From: Anodontia alba
Taxonomy: Eukaryota > Mollusca > Bivalvia > Lucinida > Lucinidae
Direction of reading: 5' to 3'
Assembly: GCA_964016985.1 (NCBI GenBank)
Contig: OZ024825.1
Span: 34,564,057 to 34,628,056 of the forward strand
DNA length: 64,000 nucleotides
The stretch's first letter is position 1; every line of letters starts with the position of its first letter. Below the pieces are notes generated by a model. That model was not told the DNA's origin and searched no databases. It saw nothing but the letters and a program-made list of their open reading frames with translations. Below are positions 35,246-49,421 of the stretch, in pieces. Made by a program: the position numbers and the translations under genes.

Positions 35246-36723
35246 ATTATTATTACTAATAGTATTATTTAATATTCATATTTTTGTTCTATCTGTCTAC
35301 TATGTCATTTCTCTAGTATGGTATTTTTTTGGTGGTTAAACTTCGCTATATACGTATAGATGCAGAAGAAAACATGAACAGACAGCAACAGCCTGATAAG
35401 ACCGCGTTGATGTGATGCAGGGATGTGCAGGCTGATCTGGACCTTCGTTGTCCGCACATGCGAAAAGCACCATTTTCTCGCGACATGGCTCTAAGTTAGT
35501 CATTAAAATAGAAGTCGTTGATACTACTGAGGTCATGTGCCCGACAAACACCTGAACATGACATTGTGTTTCATGCCAACTGTGCATACGCTTTCAAATA
35601 ATATAGAAGTAAAATTATTTAGTGCATATTTATAATAGTTAGATATATCTTATGGCACTATGTCCGCTGTAGTTTTGAATGGCATTTTTAGGATCAGATT
35701 CTGATAAAATGTGATGGTCCTGATTTGTTTGTGTCGATGCACGCACTGATCTGGATATTCGCTGTTCGCAACAGGCATCTTTATCGCACGATGTGTCTCA
35801 AATAACAGAGTTAAAGGGAATAGATACATTGAGTAGATTTTCCGCCATGTTGGACAAACGAGATAACTTTTGTGTCTTCCTGTTTGCTTTCCAATACACC
35901 AAACTATCTGAAAAAGGGACAACTCTAAAAGGAAAATATTTGCTTCCTAGGGGAGCACATTATTCCTTTAAGAGTTGCTCCGTTTTCCAAAGGGAGAGCA
36001 AACAATTTTAACAGAGTTGCCTACCCTGGAAGTGTCTCCCTTAAGTATAGATACTTGTAAAAGTTTCTGCGATTGGTTTTGTTAATTATGTCTTATGCCC
36101 TATTTTAACCATTAACATGTTGAAAATGTAATTGGCAGATGGCGGATGAGTGCTGTTTTTTTTATTTTTTTCCCAGAAAATAAGTCTTGTCATTTCATTG
36201 GAAATGTCGTCAAAGGGCATAAATCAGTTGAAATGCCAAACTTGTTCTCTGAATGAACTGTGGCTTGGCATTGCATTTGAATTGTCGGTAGGAATATTTT
36301 AAGCATTCAATAATGTAGCAGACAACATTCTAAAATATACTTTTTTTCTGAGAAAATAACGCTCGACATTTTATGTGAATTGTTTGCTAGGCTAAAAATC
36401 TTCACCACAGCATTGTAAGGCAAAAGCATTAACTGCGGGCGTGCAGACTGTTCTGAACCTTCGTAGTCCGCATATGCGATGGTAGTGTTGCATACATGAC
36501 GGAACATTTGAGTGTAGTTCCTGCTGACCTAGTTCAAACCTGCATTCTGTTTCACTCGTAAGAACGTTAAATAAATTAAATGTTCAATTAATGTATGGAT
36601 GTGGTTCAGTTTTATCTACAACAATAATTCAGAGGGGTAATAATGCGTAAACAAACACGCTAGCTCCGCATGGCAGCAGTCAAATACATGTTGTCAAGTT
36701 TCTAAAATGCTAATTTTGTACAC

Positions 36724-36846
36724 GTCTACATGTCTGTCCGTATCGGGTGGAAACAAAGACCATTCACCTTTTCAATGAAGTTAAGCAACGCAAACCCGGT
36801 TAGCACCTGGATGGGTGAACGCCTTACACTACCGGGTGCTGTAGAC
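36724..36846 (+). pseudogene. 5S rRNA-derived sequence, unit 9
   Basis: Variant 'cacctgg' with 'cgccttacac'. Confidence 0.75.
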
Positions 36847-37049
36847 ATTTTGTGCATTTGTTTTTATTTTTCTGTGCCTGCTCTGTTGGTTTTTTTCTCA
36901 GCAGTTTGTAACTCATAGCAATAATTGTGTTTCCATATGTTCAGCAGATGCCTTTTCCTATGACATGACTCGGATATTCCTTTCCTGCACATGGGCAGAT
37001 AATATAAAACTTTGAAAAAAGTAGTACTTAGTCGGGGGATATGTATAGT

Positions 37050-37424
37050 CAGGGATGGATTCAGAGGGGGTTCGGGGCTTCAATCGAGCTCCCCGACCCA
37101 CACCTTTGACTCAAACGTTCATTATGTCTGGAAATTTTGGGTAAATTTTGGATACCGATTTTACCCTAAATACTCACACCTCTCCTTTTACTTTTCCCCT
37201 TATACTTCTGTTCAAGAAGTCCATTTTACAACCTACGAGTATGAATGTATGTAAAATTGCTGGATGAGTGGCAAACATTAAAGACCGTGATCCGACGCCT
37301 CTTTCTGTGGCATCTGATCCGGGTCTACGCTGTTTGCTCAGGCCTGTCGTTCCGAATACGTAGGGTAAGTACGGTAATTTGATCAAATCGAACCCCCTCA
37401 GAAGTAATTCTGGACCCGCCCATG
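37050..37424. mobile_element. hAT-like MITE, unit 9
   Basis: Ends and flanks as in unit 1. Confidence 0.65.
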
Positions 37425-39090
37425 TATAGTCCAATCAGTTGTTTTGACCTCTTACAGAATCATCGGACACTTTACATAGAATATGTGAAAGGACAGCGAG
37501 GGCCATGCTCGAACAAACTGGATTTGCTTTGGGGATGCACAGGGAGATCTGGACTTTCGTTTTTGGAAAAGTCCATTTTGTCACGACAAGGAACAAATGA
37601 AGTCGTTGCAATTTAAGGCGCTTATACGTCTTCTGCTTTGGTATTTTCAGGCATGTGTTAGAACTTTTTGAGTCATTTGCATCACATTCACCTCTTGTCT
37701 CAAAGGCTGCGAGTACTCCTCTGTTGGGGTAGAGTAGGTATTATGCTTGGTTCTTGGGAGTCGACAGTCGGTTCACACTTTGCCGCGCCTCTTCTGTACC
37801 GTCCGAACGTCTTACACGAACCTTTTAAATGTCTGAAACATGTTTAATGGAAATCAAAAACTATTGTTATTACACTCTACATTGCATAGCTTATATGTCT
37901 ATAAGCACGGCAACATGTATTTAACCTGGGAACAATGATCAGCACGATCTTCTCGTACTGTCTGTTCTAAGATACAGACCCATTATTTTTGATTGAAACA
38001 TTTTCTTTGAAAAATCCATCGGTCTGTTCGTCCACATATTTTGAAGCTGCAAAACGTCACTTACACAAATACATACTTTCGGCTAGAAATGTCCATTCCA
38101 TTCTCTTTGTTGCGTGATTCATTTATATGTGTGTTCATTGTGAAACTGTTGACAAATCATGGAGGAAACTCTTGCCAAGGCAAACTGTATATAAACGGAA
38201 GTATCAGCGCCTGCAAGAATAATTTTTAACAAATGAATGTCTAATTATGTTAGTGTGTGCAGAGTTGCGGGCTTAATTGTTTCTACACTGGTAACACTGC
38301 ATTGTGCATTATAAAAGTATATAAAATCCGGAGATATCATATCGAGAACTTAAGCACACAAAGTGCGGTAATAAACTGTTGCATTGAGTAGAGCACGAGA
38401 ATAACTGACTTATGGGTATTTCAGAACATTGTGAGCTGTGCATGCTTTATATAAATATGATGACAAACACTTGAATTGGTTTCTAGATTAGAATTGTAGC
38501 TTTCTTGACTGCATCATGATTTGCTCTAATGAAATAAATGCTACTACTGCATTTCTTCTAACCTCCACCAAGACACCCTTTTACATACGAAAAAAAAAAG
38601 ATGGAATAGTGACAAAAGACCCCCAACCCGGCCATAATAGAATAAAAATAAAAATAAAAAAAAAGAAAGGGGAGAGAGAGGAACTAATTTAGCGAATTCT
38701 CCCTCGGAGAAATTCGCTTGATGAACGAGAGTAAAGATCCCGTTCACTGACCGTCCAGACATCTCTGGACATAGCCTATAGAAATGACACGTAGTTAGTA
38801 CAATGATCAAGTCTGAACACGATAAATATACATAAAATATTAAATTCAAATAGTGCCTCTGAAGCTCTGTGAGAGGATATCAACGCCCAATCATTAATGG
38901 CTTTGTTTCGCATAAAAAGAATTTTTCTAACGAAAAAAAAAAAAATCATAAAATAATAAATGACATTCAGCTACAGCGTTAGAATAGAGCTTATTATTGT
39001 GTCTGATGGTCTCATTTCATTATAAACCAGCGGATTAGCTCCCTTTAGAAAACAGATATTTAAACAAATAATACTCCCAACGATTAGTGG

Positions 39091-39194
39091 GCCAAAATAG
39101 CCGAGAGGTTATGGATGTCCACTTAATAAAACAGTTGATCAAACTGGACGCAGTGGTCAGACCCTTTCGGTATGAGTTCGAATCGTGGTCATGG
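39091..39194 (+). pseudogene. tRNA-like A/B-box element, unit 10
   Basis: A-box at 39098; majority sequence. Confidence 0.5.
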
Positions 39195-40723
39195 AAAATT
39201 TATATAAGTATAGTCATGTTGTTTATTTTTTGACATTCCTTTATTATTATTATTACTAATAGTATTATTTAATATTCATATTTTTGTTCTATCTGTCTAC
39301 TATGTCATTTCTCTAGTATGGTATTTTTTTGGTGGTTAAACTTCGCTATATACGTATAGATGCAGAAGAAAACATGAACAGACAGCAACAGCCTGATAAG
39401 ACCGCGTTGATGTGATGCAGGGATGTGCAGGCTGATCTGGACCTTCGTTGTCCGCACATGCGAAAAGCACCATTTTCTCGCGACATGGCTCTAAGTTAGT
39501 CATTAAAATAGAAGTCGTTGATACTACTGAGGTCATGTGCCCGACAAACACCTGAACATGACATTGTGTTTCATGCCAACTGTGCATACGCTTTCAAATA
39601 ATATAGAAGTAAAATTATTTAGTGCATATTTATAATAGTTAGATATATCTTATGGCACTATGTCCGCTGTAGTTTTGAATGGCATTTTTAGGATCAGATT
39701 CTGATAAAATGTGATGGTCCTGATTTGTTTGTGTCGATGCACGCACTGATCTGGATATTCGCTGTTCGCAACAGGCATCTTTATCGCACGATGTGTCTCA
39801 AATAACGGAGTTAAAGGGAATAGATACATTGAGTAGATTTTCCGCCATGTTGGACAAACGAGATAACTTTTGTGTCTTCCTGTTTGCTTTCCAATACACC
39901 AAACTATCTGAAAAAGGGACAACTCTAAAAGGAAAATATTTGCTTCCTAGGGGAGCACATTATTCCTTTAAGAGTTGCTCCGTTTTCCAAAGGGAGAGCA
40001 AACAATTTTAACAGAGTTGCCTACCCTGGAAGTGTCTCCCTTAAGTATAGATACTTGTAAAAGTTTCTGCGATTGGTTTTGTTAATTATGTCTTATGCCC
40101 TATTTTAACCATTAACATGTTGAAAATGTAATTGGCAGATGGCGGATGAGTGCTGTTTTTTTTATTTTTTTCCCAGAAAATAAGTCTTGTCATTTCATTG
40201 GAAATGTCGTCAAAGGGCATAAATCAGTTGAAATGCCAAACTTGTTCTCTGAATGAACTGTGGCTTGGCATTGCATTTGAATTGTCGGTAGGAATATTTT
40301 AAGCATTCAATAATGTAGCAGACAACATTCTAAAATATACTTTTTTTCTGAGAAAATAACGCTCGACATTTTATGTGAATTGTTTGCTAGGCTAAAAATC
40401 TTCACCACAGCATTGTAAGGCAAAAGCATTAACTGCGGGCGTGCAGACTGTTCTGAACCTTCGTAGTCCGCATATGCGATGGTAGTGTTGCATACATGAC
40501 GGAACATTTGAGTGTAGTTCCTGCTGACCTAGTTCAAACCTGCATTCTGTTTCACTCGTAAGAACGTTAAATAAATTAAATGTTCAATTAATGTATGGAT
40601 GTGGTTCAGTTTTATCTACAACAATAATTCAGAGGGGTAATAATGCGTAAACAAACACGCTAGCTCCGCATGGCAGCAGTCAAATACATGTTGTCAAGTT
40701 TCTAAAATGCTAATTTTGTACAC

Positions 40724-40846
40724 GTCTACATGTCTGTCCGTATCGGGTGGAAACAAAGACCATTCACCTTTTCAATGAAGTTAAGCAACGCAAACCCGGT
40801 TAGCACCTGGATGGGTGAACGCCTTACACTACCGGGTGCTGTAGAC
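40724..40846 (+). pseudogene. 5S rRNA-derived sequence, unit 10
   Basis: Variant 'cacctgg' with 'cgccttacac'. Confidence 0.75.
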
Positions 40847-41049
40847 ATTTTGTGCATTTGTTTTTATTTTTCTGTGCCTGCTCTGTTGGTTTTTTTCTCA
40901 GCAGTTTGTAACTCATAGCAATAATTGTGTTTCCATATGTTCAGCAGATGCCTTTTCCTATGACATGACTCGGATATTCCTTTCCTGCACATGGGCAGAT
41001 AATATAAAACTTTGAAAAAAGTAGTACTTAGTCGGGGGATATGTATAGT

Positions 41050-41424
41050 CAGGGATGGATTCAGAGGGGGTTCGGGGCTTCAATCGAGCTCCCCGACCCA
41101 CACCTTTGACTCAAACGTTCATTATGTCTGGAAATTTTGGGTAAATTTTGGATACCGATTTTACCCTAAATACTCACACCTCTCCTTTTACTTTTCCCCT
41201 TATACTTCTGTTCAAGAAGTCCATTTTACAACCTACGAGTATGAATGTATGTAAAATTGCTGGATGAGTGGCAAACATTAAAGACCGTGATCCGACGCCT
41301 CTTTCTGTGGCATCTGATCCGGGTCTACGCTGTTTGCTCAGGCCTGTCGTTCCGAATACGTAGGGTAAGTACGGTAATTTGATCAAATCGAACCCCCTCA
41401 GAAGTAATTCTGGACCCGCCCATG
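41050..41424. mobile_element. hAT-like MITE, unit 10
   Basis: Ends and flanks as in unit 1. Confidence 0.65.
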
Positions 41425-43090
41425 TATAGTCCAATCAGTTGTTTTGACCTCTTACAGAATCATCGGACACTTTACATAGAATATGTGAAAGGACAGCGAG
41501 GGCCATGCTCGAACAAACTGGATTTGCTTTGGGGATGCACAGGGAGATCTGGACTTTCGTTTTTGGAAAAGTCCATTTTGTCACGACAAGGAACAAATGA
41601 AGTCGTTGCAATTTAAGGCGCTTATACGTCTTCTGCTTTGGTATTTTCAGGCATGTGTTAGAACTTTTTGAGTCATTTGCATCACATTCACCTCTTGTCT
41701 CAAAGGCTGCGAGTACTCCTCTGTTGGGGTAGAGTAGGTATTATGCTTGGTTCTTGGGAGTCGACAGTCGGTTCACACTTTGCCGCGCCTCTTCTGTACC
41801 GTCCGAACGTCTTACACGAACCTTTTAAATGTCTGAAACATGTTTAATGGAAATCAAAAACTATTGTTATTACACTCTACATTGCATAGCTTATATGTCT
41901 ATAAGCACGGCAACATGTATTTAACCTGGGAACAATGATCAGCACGATCTTCTCGTACTGTCTGTTCTAAGATACAGACCCATTATTTTTGATTGAAACA
42001 TTTTCTTTGAAAAATCCATCGGTCTGTTCGTCCACATATTTTGAAGCTGCAAAACGTCACTTACACAAATACATACTTTCGGCTAGAAATGTCCATTCCA
42101 TTCTCTTTGTTGCGTGATTCATTTATATGTGTGTTCATTGTGAAACTGTTGACAAATCATGGAGGAAACTCTTGCCAAGGCAAACTGTATATAAACGGAA
42201 GTATCAGCGCCTGCAAGAATAATTTTTAACAAATGAATGTCTAATTATGTTAGTGTGTGCAGAGTTGCGGGCTTAATTGTTTCTACACTGGTAACACTGC
42301 ATTGTGCATTATAAAAGTATATAAAATCCGGAGATATCATATCGAGAACTTAAGCACACAAAGTGCGGTAATAAACTGTTGCATTGAGTAGAGCACGAGA
42401 ATAACTGACTTATGGGTATTTCAGAACATTGTGAGCTGTGCATGCTTTATATAAATATGATGACAAACACTTGAATTGGTTTCTAGATTAGAATTGTAGC
42501 TTTCTTGACTGCATCATGATTTGCTCTAATGAAATAAATGCTACTACTGCATTTCTTCTAACCTCCACCAAGACACCCTTTTACATACGAAAAAAAAAAG
42601 ATGGAATAGTGACAAAAGACCCCCAACCCGGCCATAATAGAATAAAAATAAAAATAAAAAAAAAGAAAGGGGAGAGAGAGGAACTAATTTAGCGAATTCT
42701 CCCTCGGAGAAATTCGCTTGATGAACGAGAGTAAAGATCCCGTTCACTGACCGTCCAGACATCTCTGGACATAGCCTATAGAAATGACACGTAGTTAGTA
42801 CAATGATCAAGTCTGAACACGATAAATATACATAAAATATTAAATTCAAATAGTGCCTCTGAAGCTCTGTGAGAGGATATCAACGCCCAATCATTAATGG
42901 CTTTGTTTCGCATAAAAAGAATTTTTCTAACGAAAAAAAAAAAAATCATAAAATAATAAATGACATTCAGCTACAGCGTTAGAATAGAGCTTATTATTGT
43001 GTCTGATGGTCTCATTTCATTATAAACCAGCGGATTAGCTCCCTTTAGAAAACAGATATTTAAACAAATAATACTCCCAACGATTAGTGG

Positions 43091-43194
43091 GCCAAAATAG
43101 CCGAGAGGTTATGGATGTCCACTTAATAAAACAGTTGATCAAACTGGACGCAGTGGTCAGACCCTTTCGGTATGAGTTCGAATCGTGGTCATGG
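43091..43194 (+). pseudogene. tRNA-like A/B-box element, unit 11
   Basis: A-box at 43098; majority sequence. Confidence 0.5.
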
Positions 43195-44723
43195 AAAATT
43201 TATATAAGTATAGTCATGTTGTTTATTTTTTGACATTCCTTTATTATTATTATTACTAATAGTATTATTTAATATTCATATTTTTGTTCTATCTGTCTAC
43301 TATGTCATTTCTCTAGTATGGTATTTTTTTGGTGGTTAAACTTCGCTATATACGTATAGATGCAGAAGAAAACATGAACAGACAGCAACAGCCTGATAAG
43401 ACCGCGTTGATGTGATGCAGGGATGTGCAGGCTGATCTGGACCTTCGTTGTCCGCACATGCGAAAAGCACCATTTTCTCGCGACATGGCTCTAAGTTAGT
43501 CATTAAAATAGAAGTCGTTGATACTACTGAGGTCATGTGCCCGACAAACACCTGAACATGACATTGTGTTTCATGCCAACTGTGCATACGCTTTCAAATA
43601 ATATAGAAGTAAAATTATTTAGTGCATATTTATAATAGTTAGATATATCTTATGGCACTATGTCCGCTGTAGTTTTGAATGGCATTTTTAGGATCAGATT
43701 CTGATAAAATGTGATGGTCCTGATTTGTTTGTGTCGATGCACGCACTGATCTGGATATTCGCTGTTCGCAACAGGCATCTTTATCGCACGATGTGTCTCA
43801 AATAACGGAGTTAAAGGGAATAGATACATTGAGTAGATTTTCCGCCATGTTGGACAAACGAGATAACTTTTGTGTCTTCCTGTTTGCTTTCCAATACACC
43901 AAACTATCTGAAAAAGGGACAACTCTAAAAGGAAAATATTTGCTTCCTAGGGGAGCACATTATTCCTTTAAGAGTTGCTCCGTTTTCCAAAGGGAGAGCA
44001 AACAATTTTAACAGAGTTGCCTACCCTGGAAGTGTCTCCCTTAAGTATAGATACTTGTAAAAGTTTCTGCGATTGGTTTTGTTAATTATGTCTTATGCCC
44101 TATTTTAACCATTAACATGTTGAAAATGTAATTGGCAGATGGCGGATGAGTGCTGTTTTTTTTATTTTTTTCCCAGAAAATAAGTCTTGTCATTTCATTG
44201 GAAATGTCGTCAAAGGGCATAAATCAGTTGAAATGCCAAACTTGTTCTCTGAATGAACTGTGGCTTGGCATTGCATTTGAATTGTCGGTAGGAATATTTT
44301 AAGCATTCAATAATGTAGCAGACAACATTCTAAAATATACTTTTTTTCTGAGAAAATAACGCTCGACATTTTATGTGAATTGTTTGCTAGGCTAAAAATC
44401 TTCACCACAGCATTGTAAGGCAAAAGCATTAACTGCGGGCGTGCAGACTGTTCTGAACCTTCGTAGTCCGCATATGCGATGGTAGTGTTGCATACATGAC
44501 GGAACATTTGAGTGTAGTTCCTGCTGACCTAGTTCAAACCTGCATTCTGTTTCACTCGTAAGAACGTTAAATAAATTAAATGTTCAATTAATGTATGGAT
44601 GTGGTTCAGTTTTATCTACAACAATAATTCAGAGGGGTAATAATGCGTAAACAAACACGCTAGCTCCGCATGGCAGCAGTCAAATACATGTTGTCAAGTT
44701 TCTAAAATGCTAATTTTGTACAC

Positions 44724-44846
44724 GTCTACATGTCTGTCCGTATCGGGTGGAAACAAAGACCATTCACCTTTTCAATGAAGTTAAGCAACGCAAACCCGGT
44801 TAGCACCTGGATGGGTGAACGCCTTACACTACCGGGTGCTGTAGAC
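44724..44846 (+). pseudogene. 5S rRNA-derived sequence, unit 11
   Basis: Variant 'cacctgg' with 'cgccttacac'. Confidence 0.75.
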
Positions 44847-45049
44847 ATTTTGTGCATTTGTTTTTATTTTTCTGTGCCTGCTCTGTTGGTTTTTTTCTCA
44901 GCAGTTTGTAACTCATAGCAATAATTGTGTTTCCATATGTTCAGCAGATGCCTTTTCCTATGACATGACTCGGATATTCCTTTCCTGCACATGGGCAGAT
45001 AATATAAAACTTTGAAAAAAGTAGTACTTAGTCGGGGGATATGTATAGT

Positions 45050-45424
45050 CAGGGATGGATTCAGAGGGGGTTCGGGGCTTCAATCGAGCTCCCCGACCCA
45101 CACCTTTGACTCAAACGTTCATTATGTCTGGAAATTTTGGGTAAATTTTGGATACCGATTTTACCCTAAGTACTCACACCTCTCCTTTTACTTTTCCCCT
45201 TATACTTCTGTTCAAGAAGTCCATTTTACAACCTACGAGTATGAATGTATGTAAAATTGCTGGATGAGTGGCAAACATTAAAGACCGTGATCCGACGCCT
45301 CTTTCTGTGGCATCTGATCCGGGTCTACGCTGTTTGCTCAGGCCTGTCGTTCCGAATACGTAGGGTAAGTACGGTAATTTGATCAAATCGAACCCCCTCA
45401 GAAGTAATTCTGGACCCGCCCATG
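45050..45424. mobile_element. hAT-like MITE, unit 11
   Basis: Internal 'ccctaagtactc', as in units 6 and 13. Confidence 0.65.
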
Positions 45425-47087
45425 TATAGTCCAATCAGTTGTTTTGACCTCTTATAGAATCATCGGACACTTTACATAGAATATGTGAAAGGACAGCGAG
45501 GGCCATGCTCGAACAAACTGGATTTGCTTTGGGGATGCACAGGGAGATCTGGACTTTCGTTTTTGGAAAAGTCCATTTTGTCACGACAAGGAACAAATGA
45601 AGTCGTTGCAATTTAAGGCGCTTATACGTCTTCTGCTTTGGTATTTTCAGGCATGTGTTAGAACTTTTTGAGTCATTTGCATCACATTCACCTCTTGTCT
45701 CAAAGGCTGCGAGTACTCCTCTGTTGGGGTAGAGTAGGTATTATGCTTGGTTCTTGGGAGTCGACAGTCGGTTCACACTTTGCCGCGCCTCTTCTGTACC
45801 GTCCGAACGTCTTACACGAACCTTTTAAATGTCTGAAACATGTTTAATGGAAATCAAAAACTATTGTTATTACACTCTACATTGCATAGCTTATATGTCT
45901 ATAAACACGGCAACATGTATTTAACCTGGGAACAATGATCAGCACGATCTTCTCGTACTGTCTGTTCTAAGATACAGACCCATTATTTTTGATTGAAACA
46001 TTTTCTTTGAAAAATCCATCGGTCTGTTCGTCCACATATTTTGAAGCTGCAAAACGTCACTTACACAAATACATACTTTCGGCTAGAAATGTCCATTCCA
46101 TTCTCTTTGTTGCGTGATTTATTTATATGTGTGTTCATTGTGAAACTGTTGACAAATCATTGAGGAAACTCTTGCCAAGGCAAACTGTATATAAACGGAA
46201 GTATCAGCGCCTGCAAGAATAATTTTTAACAAATGAATGTCTAATTATGTTAGTGTGTGCAGAGTTGCGGGCTTAATTGTTTCTACACTGGTAACACTGC
46301 ATTGTGCATTATAAAAGTATATAAAATCCGGAGATATCATATCGAGAACTTAAGCACACAAAGTGCGGTAATAAACTGTTGCTTTGAGTAGAGCACGAGA
46401 ATAACTGACTTATGGGTATTTCAGAACATTGTGAGCTGTGCATGCTTTATATAAATATGATGACAAACACTTGAATTGGTTTCTAGATTAGAATTGTAGC
46501 TTTCTTGACTGCATCATGATTTGCTCTAATGAAATAAATGCTACTACTGCATTTCTTCTAACCTCCACCAAGACACCCTTTTACATACGAAAAAAAAAAG
46601 ATGGAATAGTGACAAAAGACCCCCAACCCGGCCATAATAGAATAAAAATAAAAATAAAAAAAAAGAAAGGGGAGAGAGAGGAACTAATTTAGCGAATTCT
46701 CCCTCGGAGAAATTCGCTTGATGAACGAGAGTAAAGATCCCGTTCACTGACCGTCCAGACATCTCTGGACATAGCCTATAGAAATGACACGTAGTTAGTA
46801 CAATGATCAAGTCTGAACACGATAAATATACATAAAATATTAAATTCAAATAGTGCCTCTGAAGCTCTGTGAGAGGATATCAACGCCCAATCATTAATGG
46901 CTTTGTTTCGCATAAAAAGAATTTTCCTAACGAAAAAAAAAATCATAAAATAATAAATGACATTCAGCTACAGCGTTAGAATAGAGCTTATTATTGTGTC
47001 TGATGGTCTCATTTCATTATAAACCAGCGGATTAGCTCCCTTTAGAAAACAGATATTTAAACAAATAATACTCCCAACGATTAGTGG

Positions 47088-47191
47088 GCCAAAATAGCCG
47101 AGAGGTTATGGATGTCCACTTAATAAAACAGTTGATCAAACTGGACGCAGTGGTCAGACCCTTTCGGTATGAGTTCGAATCGTGGTCATGG
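47088..47191 (+). pseudogene. tRNA-like A/B-box element, unit 12
   Basis: A-box at 47095; majority sequence. Confidence 0.5.
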
Positions 47192-48720
47192 AAAATTTAT
47201 ATAAGTATAGTCATGTTGTTTATTTTTTGACATTCCTTTATTATTATTATTACTAATAGTATTATTTAATATTCATATTTTTGTTCTATCTGTCTACTAT
47301 GTCATTTCTCTAGTATGGTATTTTTTTGGTGGTTAAACTTCGCTATATACGTATAGATGCAGAAGAAAACATGAACAGACAGCAACAGCCTGATAAGACC
47401 GCGTTGATGTGATGCAGGGATGTGCAGGCTGATCTGGACCTTCGTTGTCCGCACATGCGAAAAGCACCATTTTCTCGCGACATGGCTCTAAGTTAGTCAT
47501 TAAAATAGAAGTCGTTGATACTACTGAGGTCATGTGCCCGACAAACACCTGAACATGACATTGTGTTTCATGCCAACTGTGCATACGCTTTCAAATAATA
47601 TAGAAGTAAAATTATTTAGTGCATATTTATAATAGTTAGATATATCTTATGGCACTATGTCCGCTGTAGTTTTGAATGGCATTTTTAGGATCAGATTCTG
47701 ATAAAATGTGATGGTCCTGATTTGTTTGTGTCGATGCACGCACTGATCTGGATATTCGCTGTTCGCAACAGGCATCTTTATCGCACGATGTGTCTCAAAT
47801 AACGGAGTTAAAGGGAATAGATACATTGAGTAGATTTTCCGCCATGTTGGACAAACGAGATAACTTTTGTGTCTTCCTGTTTGCTTTCCAATACACCAAA
47901 CTATCTGAAAAAGGGACAACTCTAAAAGGAAAATATTTGCTTCCTAGGGGAGCACATTATTCCTTTAAGAGTTGCTCCGTTTTCCAAAGGGAGAGCAAAC
48001 AATTTTAACAGAGTTGCCTACCCTGGAAGTGTCTCCCTTAAGTATAGATACTTGTAAAAGTTTCTGCGATTGGTTTTGTTAATTATGTCTTATGCCCTAT
48101 TTTAACCATTAACATGTTGAAAATGTAATTGGCAGATGGCGGATGAGTGCTGTTTTTTTTATTTTTTTCCCAGAAAATAAGTCTTGTCATTTCATTGGAA
48201 ATGTCGTCAAAGGGCATAAATCAGTTGAAATGCCAAACTTGTTCTCTGAATGAACTGTGGCTTGGCATTGCATTTGAATTGTCGGTAGGAATATTTTAAG
48301 CATTCAATAATGTAGCAGACAACATTCTAAAATATACTTTTTTTCTGAGAAAATAACGCTCGACATTTTATGTGAATTGTTTGCTAGGCTAAAAATCTTC
48401 ACCACAGCATTGTAAGGCAAAAGCATTAACTGCGGGCGTGCAGACTGTTCTGAACCTTCGTAGTCCGCATATGCGATGGTAGTGTTGCATACATGACGGA
48501 ACATTTGAGTGTAGTTCCTGCTGACCTAGTTCAAACCTGCATTCTGTTTCACTCGTAAGAACGTTAAATAAATTAAATGTTCAATTAATGTATGGATGTG
48601 GTTCAGTTTTATCTACAACAATAATTCAGAGGGGTAATAATGCGTAAACAAACACGCTAGCTCCGCATGGCAGCAGTCAAATACATGTTGTCAAGTTTCT
48701 AAAATGCTAATTTTGTACAC

Positions 48721-48843
48721 GTCTACATGTCTGTCCGTATCGGGTGGAAACAAAGACCATTCACCTTTTCAATGAAGTTAAGCAACGCAAACCCGGTTAG
48801 CACCTGGATGGGTGAACGCCTTACACTACCGGGTGCTGTAGAC
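48721..48843 (+). pseudogene. 5S rRNA-derived sequence, unit 12
   Basis: Variant 'cacctgg' with 'cgccttacac'. Confidence 0.75.
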
Positions 48844-49046
48844 ATTTTGTGCATTTGTTTTTATTTTTCTGTGCCTGCTCTGTTGGTTTTTTTCTCAGCA
48901 GTTTGTAACTCATAGCAATAATTGTGTTTCCATATGTTCAGCAGATGCCTTTTCCTATGACATGACTCGGATATTCCTTTCCTGCACATGGGCAGATAAT
49001 ATAAAACTTTGAAAAAAGTAGTACTTAGTCGGGGGATATGTATAGT

Positions 49047-49421
49047 CAGGGATGGATTCAGAGGGGGTTCGGGGCTTCAATCGAGCTCCCCGACCCACAC
49101 CTTTGACTCAAACGTTCATTATGTCTGGAAATTTTGGGTAAATTTTGGATACCGATTTTACCCTAAATACTCACACCTCTCCTTTTACTTTTCCCCTTAT
49201 ACTTCTGTTCAAGAAGTCCATTTTACAACCTACGAGTATGAATGTATGTAAAATTGCTGGATGAGTGGCAAACATTAAAGACCGTGATCCGACGCCTCTT
49301 TCTGTGGCATCTGATCCGGGTCTACGCTGTTTGCTCAGGCCTGTCGTTCCGAATACGTAGGGTAAGTACGGTAATTTGATCAAATCGAACCCCCTCAGAA
49401 GTAATTCTGGACCCGCCCATG
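49047..49421. mobile_element. hAT-like MITE, unit 12
   Basis: Ends and flanks as in unit 1. Confidence 0.65.

Larger units (their letters stand above)
34342..38355. repeat. 4-kb unit 9 (longest copy)
   Basis: 4014 bp because of a private 14-bp tandem duplication of 'tgacattcctttat' (35218-35245). It has both indel segments and a private 'aataacagag' (35804). Confidence 0.95.
38356..42355. repeat. 4-kb unit 10
   Basis: Both indel segments, 'gaaataaatgc' at the start and 'tataagcac'. I noticed no private change. Confidence 0.95.
42356..46355. repeat. 4-kb unit 11 (counterpart of unit 6)
   Basis: Carries unit 6's full linked set ('taagtactc', 'tatagaatc', 'gtgatttattt', 'cattgagg', 'aaacac') and starts 19979 bp after it. 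Confidence 0.95.
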